Source of the DNA: CAVSQX01 sp963730225
GTDB lineage: Bacteria; Planctomycetota; Phycisphaerae; Tepidisphaerales; Tepidisphaeraceae
Reading direction: 5' to 3'
DNA length: 64,000 nt
NCBI GenBank assembly: GCA_963730225.1
Contig: CAVSQX010000002.1
Location: 1,271,287 to 1,335,286 of the forward strand
The translations under genes were made by a program, and so were the position numbers. This document shows positions 1-8,828 of the stretch, in pieces. The notes under the pieces are model-generated. The model was not told the origin of the DNA, searched no databases, and saw only the letters and a list, made by a program, of their open reading frames with translations. Within the stretch, counting starts at the first letter, position 1. Every line of letters starts with the position of its first letter.

Positions 1-3000
1 GGCCGGTGACGGTCCACTGATATTCCGGCTGCGCACCATCCGGAATCTGCACCTGCGCGTGAACCGCAAACGGCTCGTGCGGCCATTGCGGCTCGGTGGG
101 ATATTGCACATTGGCGATTTTCGGACCACCCCAGGGGAATAAGCCGTTCAGCGTCGGGTCCGGGTTCCACCACGCGACTTTGAGCGCGTAGTACGCAGGC
201 TTGAACCGCCCGTCCAGATCGGTCATCCCAAACCACGTCGCGGTTCCTTCGTACCGGTCGCGCCAGCAATAGGCGATGCCTCCGACGTTTCGGCCGGCGT
301 TGGGTTGGATGTCCTGCCGCCAGCGATGCGCGTAGAGCCACGCTTTTTGCACCGCCGTCTGTTCGACGAGCCCGCCGCCGGAGTCGTATTCGTTGTTGAC
401 GTTCTCCCAATATCCGTCGGGGCCGAATTCGCTGATGAGATACGGACGCGACGCATCGATGCGCGTGACGGTCTGATCCAAATGCGAAATGTCCGCCTCG
501 TAATAACTATTGATCGAAATTGCATCCAGCGAAGGCGCACCCTTTGCATAGTCTGATACTGCGCCGGCAATCTGCTTTGATTCCTGCGCGCTAAAAACGG
601 GATGGTTGGGATCCAGTTGCTTGATTAATTCGGCCATCCGCTCGACGAACTGCACGTGTGCGTGGCGAACCTCCGTCAGATACGGCTGGCCGTATTCGTG
701 CTTCAGCAGGCCCCACACTTCGTTTCCGAGGCACCAACCGAGCAAGCCGGGATGATCTCGATATTCCAGGACGGTCTGCTCGATTTGCTTCTGGTAGGCC
801 GCTTCCTTTTGCGTGTCGGTGAGATAGTCGACATCCTGAAAGAACCAGAAACCGTAAAGCACGCGCAGGCCATTTTCCTGAGCGGCGTTGAAGATGTTGC
901 GATCGGACCAGGTTTTGCCGTAGCGGCGAATAGTGTTGCCGCCCATGGCGCGGATGGCAGAAAAATCATCGGTCAATTCGCGGTGGCTCAGCGGCACGCC
1001 GGCGTCGCGCCAATCGTGACCGGGGTTATAGGCCACGCCCTTGATGTAGTAGGGACCGCCGTCGACCAACAACGAGAAGTGCCCCGGCGCGCCGCTCACG
1101 CAGCGCGATATGGATGGAACGGGCTTCAGATCACACCAGAGCGGCTGATTCGACGGCGACGGCTCGGCCGCGCCGCGGACAAACGGCCGGAATTTGAGAT
1201 CCGCGGCGACCGACAGAAGCGTCGATTGATCGTCGGTCCAGCCGGATTTTTGAAGGCGATCGCGGGAACCGTCACCGAGCACCACCGCCTTGACCTCGGG
1301 GCAGAATGCGGAAATATCCATCAGCGCCGCTCGCAGCCAATCGGCCTGCTTCGCTGAATCCTGCGCATCGTCCAGATCCATGATCATGATCGGCAAATGC
1401 CACCCGGCGGCCTTGGAGCGAAACGGCCGATAGATGTCAGCGAAAGATTCATCGCCCGGCGCGTTGCTTCGCGTGCCGGACACGGCGATCCAGTCGACAT
1501 AACCTTCGCCGGCTTCACCAGGAAAATAGGCATCCATGTTTTCCGCCCGGGCCGGATTCCAAACCCAACCGGCGTTTGCGGCGCCGCGCGAGTCAAAGAC
1601 GGTGGCGATTCGCCGCCACGCGCGGACGAAATCGCCGGCGTTGTTGCTGCCCGCAGAAAACCAAGGCATCTGCGCATTATCCGCCTGTGGTGCGAAGCAG
1701 ATCAGCACTGGTTCGCCGAAGGAGCGAACTCGGTCGGCGAATTGGCGAAGGTAATCGTCGAATTGTCCGGCGGCGATGGATTTGAGAATCGTTGCATGGC
1801 GCATCGGCAGCCAATTGATCAGTGGAACACCGCCGCCGCGCCGAATCTGCTTCAACGCGTCGAGCGGAAATTCAATTCCGTCGCCCCAGCGCTGGTCGAG
1901 CGCGACGATACGAAAGTTGAAATTCAGGCCTTTTTGCAGGGCCGCCAGTCGCGTTGACCGTTGTGTCGCCGGGGCATCGCCCAGATCAAAGCCGGTGTAG
2001 AACCCGCCGACGTTGATGTCTTTATTCACATCGAACGGGGTTTCGACGGTGTTTGCCTGGTGCGGAACCATCGCCAGTAAATAGGTCGCGCCCACGATCA
2101 AAACGATGGCGGCGGGAATTGCCCTTCCCTCGCGGACCTGGCGCAGGACTCCTTCGTAGATTCGCTTCGATGCTCGAATGACCGGTTTTGCCAGTGCGTG
2201 GCGCAGCAAGCGGAAATCGGAAAATCGCCGCCTGACTGCCAGCATCGTGCTTTGCTGCGAAACGATCGATACGTAAATCAGCGCCAGCACGTTGGCCAAA
2301 CCCAGCGCCGCCATGAGCAGAGCGGGGGGAGAGGAATCCCGGTAAACCCCGATCGCGACGGCGACCATGAGGATGCCGCCGACGATGAAATTTGGCACCG
2401 CGATGTCGCCGGCGTCGTTGGGCTTGTCTTCCTTGGGGGTGGGGATGTAGGGCACCTTGATGCGAAACACGGCGCAGATGACCCCGATGACGTAGACCCA
2501 CCACGTCGCCGTTGCGAGCAATCCGCCGGCCAGATGTATTCCGCGTTCGCGGGGCTCGACAAGCCATCGCTGCACCCGAAGCCGCAGCAGCGTGCTGAGC
2601 ACGAGCATCGGCCCGAAGAATGCGAAAATCTGCGGTAGTGAGGCACGCCAGGCGATCAGACCGTAGGAAAGGCAAAGCACGGGCACCAGCATCTCCAGCA
2701 GGCCGATGAAGCCCCGCAGAAAAAACACCGGGCAAAGGAGGAAATGAAGTTTTTGACGGAGATTGAATCCCTTGAACAGCGAGGGATATTCCTGAAACAG
2801 CAGATCGAATACGCCGCAACTCCATTTCAATTGCTGTTTGTAAAACGCGCGTCAGCGTCGAGGGCACCAGACCGCGCGTGAGGATTTCCGGGACATACAC
2901 CGGCGCCACCCCTTGGAGAAAAGGCGCATGGCGGTGTGCATATCTTCGGCCAGGCCTGGCGCGTGACCGCCGATGCTGTCGAGCGCCGAGCGCCGGAAAA

Positions 3001-3823
3001 CGCAGTTGGCCCCGATCGCCTGCACGGTGCCGTGACCGTGCATCCCCATCATGAAGGGCCCGTAAAAGTGATACGATTGCTCGGCTGCGCCGCGGGCGAC
3101 AAATGAATCTTCGGTGTTGCGATAAGCCTGCACCGACTGCACGAAACCAACCGCCGGATCTTCAAAGTATCCCAGCGTGCGATGCAGCATGAACGGAGCC
3201 GGCTCGTGATCAGGATCGAGAACCACCGCAATTTGTCCCGTGCATTGGGCCAGGGCGTTGTTGATGTTCCCGGCCTTGGCGTTCTTCTTTTTTGTTCGGG
3301 TGACGTGGATCACGCCGAGCTCGTCGCAAATCCTTTTGAGCTGGGGATCGTTGCCCTCATCGCACAGATAATTCGTGTGCGGGTAGCGGATTTCGGTCAT
3401 AGCCTTGAGGGTGCGAACGATCATGCCGGTCGGTTCGCCCGGGCAGGCGGTGGTGAGGATATCGACCGTCCAACGCCGGCGCGGTTTGAGAACGGGCGAC
3501 GCCGAGATGGCCCAATAGTTGTACCACTCAAACAGCCAGGCGATGGCTCGCAGCAGCATCGCGCCGGTCAACATGAAATAAACAACCGGATCGCCGATGC
3601 GATCGGGATTCATCAGCCAGACCAGCAGGGCGAAAACGGAAGCCGCCGCCGCCACGATCAAAATGCGCAGGGTTAACAACTGCCGGCGCGACGGCGGTAT
3701 CACGCGCGTGGGATGCTCGGGCCATTGCAGCGACGGCCAGCCTTCCATGGCGCGCTCGACTTCGTCCGAAACAGCGCCAATCGGCGCGCTGGTCTCCACA
3801 GTAATTTGCGCATTGCTGGGCAT
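1..3823 (-). CDS. GT2 cellulose-synthase-like glycosyltransferase fused to GH26-like and GH2-like modules (partial, two frameshifts)
   Basis: Probably an inner-membrane polysaccharide synthase with attached glycoside-hydrolase modules. Two TM segments (about residues 50-105) precede a GT2 domain with CDEGND (~154-159), LDPDHE (~202-207), AEDM (~292-295) and QQLKW (~330-334, a Q(Q/R)xRW-type motif), then more TM helices and a PYIPTPK motif typical of BcsA-like enzymes. From ~605 a GH26-like domain follows (PGEAGEGYVDWI), but the expected HE acid/base site reads FAPQAD and the expected nucleophile Glu region reads MIMDLDD, so it is probably not catalytic. From ~917 a GH2/GH5-like TIM barrel keeps both acids (LGNEVW and ISEFGP). 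I translated the minus strand from 2850 to 1 with no stop in this frame. Two compensating indels lie near 2908 (-1) and 2853 (+1); between them frame 2 encodes the conserved PVYVPEILTRG. The C-terminus lies beyond the left edge. The gene neighbours a Wzz/BY-kinase-like gene. Confidence 0.8.
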
Positions 3824-4100
3824 ACGGCGCTTCCAATCTGCGTGGACAAAGACTTACCGTGCTATATCTGCCTGTTCCGCTTACACCCCTGGAACACTCT
3901 GACACCAGGGCGTTTGGCGAATCGACCTATTCGCACAACGCCATCAGACGCTGCCGGACGGATTGCAGGCTGTGCCTGAACTCCCGCGAATCGGCGGCGT
4001 CAGCATCGCTCGTGTTGTCGCCGCAAGCACCCACAAACGTGAAAAAGCACGGCATCGATCGTTAGCAGTTCACGATCGATCGGCTGCAAAGCGGCAAGGG

Positions 4101-5591
4101 CTACGCAACCAATCCGTAGTCGTGAACGTTGGAGTACGATTCTTCGACGTCGGGGCGCGGCGCAAGCCGCGGCGCATCGGCGGTGAAGTTGGCCCGGCGC
4201 TGGTCGTTGCGTAGATCGTTCACGATCGCCGCCGACACCTTCGCGGTGACGGGTGAGCAACTGCTTCGCCTGGGCGGCTTTCTGCAACGAAGTCTTCTGA
4301 GCATTCAGCACGAGAATGGTCGCATTGCAGCGGACCGCCAGTGCCGTCGTGTCTGGATTCGTCAGAACCGGGCCGCTATCGAACAAAATGTATCGGTATC
4401 TGGACCGCAATTCATTGATCACCACGCCTGCGTTCCGTCCGTGCAATCGCGCCGCCGACGTCGAGGAGAGATTTCCGCGCGGAAGCAGAAAAAGATTCGG
4501 CACATGCGTTGAGCGGACGAATTCCGTCGCCGCCGATGGATTGTCCAGCGCTTCGCAGAATCCCAGCTGTGCATCGGCCTGCGTGAGCAACTTGTGCTGA
4601 ATGGGCGAGTGCATATCGGCATCAACCAGTAGCACCGGCTCACCGGCCAGCGCCAGCGTCGCGGCGAGATTGAGCGCCACCGTGGAGCGGCCCTCACCGG
4701 GACTGGGAGACGTTACGAGAACCGATCCGCGCTGCTCGTTGACCCGCCCACCAAACAGGTTCAACAGCAACGCCCGGCACGAATGTGCCGCCTCGGAGGT
4801 CGGGTCAATGTGTGCCGCCAGGCTGCGACCTGCGGGCGACGATCGTCGCGGCAGCGTCGGAAGAAATCCCGCGGTTTGCAGGCCGGTCCATTCCAGAATC
4901 TGTGCCGGCGAAACAATCCGTCGGTCGAGGCTCGCCCTCACGAGCACAAGTGCAATCCCAAGAATCAATCCAGCGCCCGCGGCCGTCAGCAGCAGCATCG
5001 ATCGCGACGGGCCGATCGGATTGACGTCGGGATTAGCAGGAATACCCAGATAAATCGACTTCAGATTCTGAGTGGCGCTTCCGTCGCCGAGATTTATTGC
5101 AGGGTTATTGGACGAAAGCAGCGTGTTGATGACGCTATCCACAAGTCGACTGGCTTCATGCGGGAACTTCGAGGTCATTTCGATTTCCACTTTTCCCGCC
5201 ACGGCGTCGACCTTCACATGCAGATTGGTGCGCAACCCGACAAGCGCGCGCTGATTAGCGCCGATAACCGAAAACGCCGATTGGTCGACGCTTTTGATTG
5301 CCTCCGACAGAACTTCATCCGAGACCGCCGCTGACGCCAGCGCATCCAGATCGCTGGCCGAAGGTGGATTGGCGGTTGTCTCGCGAAACGCTGATGCGCC
5401 GCGCACGACTCAATGGAGCCGCGCACCGAATAGACGGGTCGCACTGAATACAGATACAGCAGCATCGCCAACGCCGTGACAAGCGTGAGCAAGGCCACTG
5501 TTGCGCGACCGGCGATAATACGCCGAACGACTTTGCCAATCGGCGCAACGAGGGTCGCACCGAAACCGATGTTTTTCCGCAGTCCACTCAT
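4101..5591 (-). CDS. Wzz-type chain-length / BY-kinase-like exopolysaccharide protein (two frameshifts)
   Basis: Membrane protein of the polysaccharide co-polymerase plus tyrosine autokinase family (Wzc/CpsCD-like), which controls exopolysaccharide polymerisation and export. The N-terminal TM helix (VALLTLVTALAMLLYLYSV) starts about 37 residues in. A periplasmic Wzz region, a second TM (LLLTAAGAGLILGIALVLV) and a cytosolic P-loop domain follow. Walker A reads SPGEGRST, so the usual Lys of GEGKST is Arg. Walker A' is VLLVDADM and Walker B is YILFDSGPV. A short Tyr-containing tail (SYSNVHDYG) ends the protein. The N-terminal part joins the rest only after a frameshift near 5405 (..VRGSIE / RGASAFRE..), and the C-terminal tail after another near 4237 (..RHREGV / AAIVNDLRND..). 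The start at 5591 (MSGLRKN) precedes the TM domain. With the downstream GT2 fusion it forms an exopolysaccharide locus, separated from it by 277 bp without a visible gene. Confidence 0.75.
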
Positions 5592-6208
5592 ATAGTCGAA
5601 CGTCTTTGGAGGTGGCTTCCCAACAACTAAGACATAGCTCAAACCTGGCGGGATGGCATTAATTCTTGCTAAAGGTAGAACGTAATCTTTGAGATTCCGC
5701 GTGAAAATGGGTCGGATTTGACGGTCATGCGACCGTTGCCGGGAGTTTTGAGTGGGCAACGTACGTTGACCGCCGCTTTTTGCGACGCTTTTTTGCTGAG
5801 CGAAAAAACGGGCCGAATCCAGCCTTTTGCACCGTGACACTCCGCCTTGTGACCGTTTCGCCAGTCGTGATTTACACGGCCCGGACACCTTCAATCAGGG
5901 TGTTCTACGCTGTCTCAGACGTCGATCGAGCTATTCGAGGAGGCGATACAAGGCGTGGATAGAAAAAGTGTCGGACTGTACACTGCGGCCCAGGCCGGAA
6001 TCATTTGTCGACATGAATTTCGCTGAGGGCTGCCGGAAATGACCAAAGCAATGAGCCTTCCGGGATCGAGCGTGCGTGTCGCAATAAGTATGCATATTGC
6101 CGCTTTGCTCGGCGGCGCGGTGGCAACTGCGTTTGGCGCAGCAACACAGCCAAGTTTGCCTGAGCCGGTCGCGAGATATTCCCAAAAGTCGTGGATGGCC
6201 GCGACAGA
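5592..6208. other. Intergenic region between the BY-kinase-like gene and the IS256 fragment
   Basis: About 600 bp with no gene I can support. It should hold the promoter of the minus-strand Wzz/BY-kinase-like gene, but I see no convincing -35/-10 pair. A plus-strand reading frame from 6039 begins with a plausible hydrophobic stretch (ISMHIAALLGGAVATAFGAA) and then runs straight into the antisense of the transposase fragment at about 6209. It could be the 5' remnant of a secreted-protein gene cut by the insertion, but the evidence is weak. Confidence 0.4.
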
Positions 6209-6589
6209 TCAAGCGGCGAGTTTCGTTCCATCTTTGAAGATCACTCCTGCAATGACCTCCGGCAGCAACGTGCTGCCGTTGAGTTTTCGCCAATGATTCT
6301 GGGCTGACTCCACGAGTTTGAAGGCCATCGCCAGGCAGGCGGTTCTGCTGCCGGCGCCCTTGGTTTTGCTGGTTCGCAATCGCACGGTTGAGAAGGTGCT
6401 CTCGATCGGGTTGCTGGTGCGAAGATGTTGCCAATGCTCGGCGGGGAAGTCGTAGAACGCCAGCAGTTCCTCCTGGTCCTTCAGCAGGCATTCCACCGCC
6501 TTGGGGAATTTGGCCTGATACGTGGCCGCGAACTTATCGAAGGCCTTGAGGGCATCGTCCTTCGTCGCCGCCATCCAGATCTCGTGAGC
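6209..6589 (-). pseudogene. IS256 (mutator-type) transposase, C-terminal fragment
   Basis: About 125 residues match the C-terminal part of IS256-family transposases: HEIWMAATKDDALKAFDKF near the start, then FPAEHWQHLRTSNPIES and STVRLRTSKTKGAGSR, the conserved region around the catalytic Glu (NPIEST). The frame upstream of HEIWMA hits a stop at about 6590, where a REP-like palindrome begins, so the N-terminal two thirds are missing. The natural stop codon is present at 6209-6211. It is a dead remnant and the left member of a cluster of mobile-element debris. Confidence 0.8.
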
Positions 6590-6600
6590 AGAATTCTAAA

Positions 6601-6621
6601 GGGTCGGGAGTCTCCCGACCC
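6601..6621. repeat. REP-like palindrome
   Basis: A 10-bp perfect stem (GGGTCGGGAG / CTCCCGACCC) closes on a single T, flanked by AAA on the left and CCTTTT on the right, so it could also act as a terminator. A related half-site (GGTCGGGAGTC) lies at 8624-8634 beside the RAYT transposase remnant, and a diverged one (GGGGTCGTGAG) at 7514-7524. This suggests a RAYT-linked REP family rather than a simple terminator. Confidence 0.6.
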
Positions 6622-6624
6622 CTT

Positions 6625-7108
6625 TTGACTTTCGGCGTGCCATTCGCTTTCGGTACCGGTAGCGCAATTCAAGCGGTCATTGAAAAGTTGTTCGTCGACG
6701 GCGAGGACGCCCTACAGGAACGGAGTACTTGGATTGAGGTTGCCGAGTCCTTTGTGGTTGGGGCAGGATTAGGTGCCATTACCGGTGTTGGAACCCAATA
6801 CCTCAAGAATGAGATCGCAGAGACTGTTTCAAGCATGAAGCCGGTATGGAATCTCCTTGGACAGATTCAAAATGGGACGACGGAGGTCATAGAACGAGAC
6901 ATCGCAGAATCGGGCCTGACTCAGGACCTTGGAACTATACTTGAGAAGTATGTCGCCGCGGCTTGTGGCGATTGGTAAGGAGGTGCTGGCTGACAACATA
7001 AAGGACAGGCTGGCGGAAGCGGTTATAGTTCCGACGGTGCAAGTTTTCGTGGAATTGGTTGACGATTTGTTCTTTAAGCGATCTGGAGATCCCTCATTGG
7101 CGGGATGA
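6625..7108 (+). pseudogene. Orphan C-terminal protein fragment, possibly from an RHS/polymorphic-toxin-like protein (frameshifted)
   Basis: I do not recognise this protein. The reading frame begins directly at the edge of the REP-like palindrome with no visible ribosome-binding site, as expected for a 3' fragment. It shows small-residue-rich helices (VGAGLGAITGVG) of the kind seen near the C-termini of RHS-like proteins, then charged helical segments. The first frame stops at 6978, but another frame from about 6950 continues as coherent protein (AIGKEVLADNIKDRLAEAV ... FFKRSGDPSLAG) to 7108, so a frameshift near 6960 is likely. Base composition is visibly more AT-rich than the flanking genes, consistent with transfer. 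The RHS assignment is a weak inference. Confidence 0.35.
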
Positions 7109-7143
7109 TCGCTAGCATGTTCGTCATTGCCGTGAAGTAGCCT

Positions 7144-7422
7144 ATGACACCTTTTGATGCAAAAGGCTTGACGTTCGACCACTGGGTTATTGGCATAATT
7201 CTTGTGGCAGCGCTTTATCCGCTTATTTATCTGTGCATGCGATATATTGTCGGGAGATCTTTATTAAACCTCCTGTTCAGGTTTCTTCGGTTTTTCGTAT
7301 GGCGCAATGCGGACGGAGCCGAACATCGTTGCCCAGTATGTGGATACGATATCAGAGCAACACCTGGCCGGTGCCCCGAATGTGGAACGGCATTTGACTC
7401 CTGGAAGGTGAAACGAAGGTGA
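7144..7422 (+). CDS. Small membrane protein with a C-terminal zinc ribbon
   Basis: A 92-residue protein with one or two hydrophobic segments (WVIGIILVAALYPLIYLCM at ~14-32) and a C-terminal zinc ribbon, CPVCGYDIRATPGRCPECG, with two CxxC pairs. This ribbon type is common in Phycisphaerae small membrane proteins of unknown function; a second example lies at 25631-25894. It starts 35 bp after the preceding low-GC fragment and shares its AT-rich character, so the two may have arrived together. It could be an accessory or immunity-like partner of that fragment, but nothing in the sequence proves this. Confidence 0.6.
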   Translation: MTPFDAKGLTFDHWVIGIILVAALYPLIYLCMRYIVGRSLLNLLFRFLRFFVWRNADGAEHRCPVCGYDIRATPGRCPECGTAFDSWKVKRR

Positions 7423-7554
7423 AATGGGGTCGCTGGAACCGGGAATCGAATCGCTTTCCATGCTTATCCCCTCGTTCCTGTAGCTCCGTCGCGTCGGCAC
7501 GGGGAAATTCAAAGGGGTCGTGAGGGCTCTGTCTCGACCCTCTGAAAACCGAGT

Positions 7555-7840
7555 GTGGCCGGCATAGAATTGGGCATCATGTTGACCTGCAAATCACCAC
7601 GGAAGGTGATGCGGGTTGCCCATTATTTGGCCAGCCAATTCCTTCCGACGTATTCCAGTAAATTTTCGCGCAAGGATTTCACCCTGCCGCAACTGTTTGC
7701 CTGCCTGGTCGTGCGGGAGCAGCAGCGGCAGACCTATCGGCAGACCGAGGCGCTGCTGCGCGACGCCGATCATTGGTGCCGCGACATCGGCATGGGCAAG
7801 GTTCCCGATCACAACACGCTGTTCCGGGCCTTCCACACGC
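7555..7840 (+). pseudogene. Transposase N-terminal duplicate (left arm)
   Basis: Encodes the same N-terminal ~95 residues as the minus-strand copy (MLTCKSPRKVMRVAHYLASQ ... DHNTLFRAFHT), then leaves the homology at 7840 and soon stops. It is the inverted duplicate of the transposase 5' end and cannot make a functional enzyme. Confidence 0.7.
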
Positions 7841-8593
7841 GGGGGCTTTGGCGGTCGGCCGGCCGACGCCGGTCTTGATCAGCGAGCGAATGGACAGGCC
7901 GAGCCGTGCGATGCGATGGTTGGATTCGCTGTCGTAGCCAGCGTCGGCCAGCACGTGCTTGAGCCGCCGGCCGGGCAAGCGTCGCTTGGCATCGATCAGC
8001 AACGGCTCAAAGTCCGGATGGTCCGAGCCCATGCCGATGCGGGCACGGGCCGAGAGGATCAGATGGGTGGCGGTGTCGATCGCCATCGCCAGCTTCGGGG
8101 TCCGCTTGGCCGAGCGGGATCGGCGGGAATCCGCGGTTTGGCCGTGGCCGGCGGCGTAGTGCCGGCAACGCCGCTCGTAATGGCGGCTGCGATGGTGCGT
8201 GTCATAGAGAGTGGAGTCGATGGCCGCCGTGGAACCCAGCAGCCTTGCCACCGCAAACCACTCGGTCAGCGCATCGAGCAATTTTCCGGCGCGGCGGCCA
8301 AGCCGCAGCGTGTGGAAGGCCCGGAACAACGTGTTGTGATCGGGAACTTTGCCCATGCCGATGTCGCGGCACCAATGATCGGCGTCGCGCAGCAGCGCCT
8401 CGGTCTGCCGATACGTCTGTCGCTGCTGCTCCCGCACCACCAGGCAGGCAAACAGTTGCGGCAGGGTGAAATCCTTGCGCGAAAATTTACTGGAATACGT
8501 CGGAAGGAATTGGCTGGCCAAATAATGGGCAACCCGCATCACCTTCCGTGGTGATTTGCAGGTCAACATGATGCCCAATTCTATGCCGGCCAC
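7841..8593 (-). pseudogene. DDE transposase (IS5/IS1182-like), C-terminally truncated
   Basis: Starts at GTG 8593 (or ATG 8569, MLTCKSPRK). The N-terminal helical region is followed by the first catalytic Asp (AAIDSTLYDTHH) and a second (HVLADAGYDSESNH). Homology ends at about residue 251 (GVGRPTAKAP), where the sequence runs into the inverted copy of its own 5' end, so the third catalytic acidic residue is lost. Probably inactive. The exact IS family needs a database comparison. Confidence 0.65.
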
Positions 8594-8623
8594 ACTCGGT
8601 TTTCAGAGGGTCGAGACAGAGCC

Positions 8624-8811
8624 GGTCGGGAGTCTTTGATCGGGTGGATGCGTTGGCGGCCGCGGGGGCGCTGGGTCGATTCCAATCCCAAACGCCGGGC
8701 GGTCCGTTTCTGCCAGGGCTGCGCTTCGTACGGTCGGCCCCGCTTGAAGCACAGTCGTATCGCATCCAATTCCCTCGACGTTTCGGCTCGGTTCACCCAA
8801 GGCGGTTGTTA
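8624..8811 (-). pseudogene. RAYT (REP-associated Y1 transposase), C-terminal fragment
   Basis: The peptide WVNRAETSRELDAIRLCFKR then GRPYEAQPWQKRTARRLGLE and RPRGRQR matches the conserved tail of RAYT / IS200-like proteins (usually ..GRPfG...W...TAkrLGLE.TlRPRGRPrK). The catalytic HUH and Tyr regions are absent; an in-frame stop lies just upstream near 8810. A REP half-site (GGTCGGGAGTC) directly adjoins its 3' end, the normal position of a cognate REP. The IS element boundary is at 8623. Confidence 0.65.
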
Positions 8812-8828
8812 CATGCGCACGGTAGTTC

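Larger units (their letters stand above)
7525..8623. mobile_element. IS5/IS1182-like insertion sequence rearranged into a 316-nt inverted duplication
   Basis: Both outer ends carry the same terminal sequence (GGCTCTGTCTCGACCCTC, inward-facing). The arms 7525-7840 and 8308-8623 are inverted copies of each other, 316 nt each, with a few mismatches (for example GTCGTG/GTGGTG and CACGCTG/CACGTTG). Each arm encodes the transposase N-terminus. The 467-nt centre (7841-8307) encodes the following part of the transposase on the minus strand only. The transposase C-terminus and the true right end are missing. The element appears to sit inside a REP-like palindrome next to the RAYT remnant. Confidence 0.75.

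Noticed and set aside
656..1957. Long plus-strand reading frames opposite the left-edge gene
   Set aside because: They are antisense to the continuous GH26/GH2 reading frame, lack recognisable motifs and have low-complexity Arg/Ala composition.
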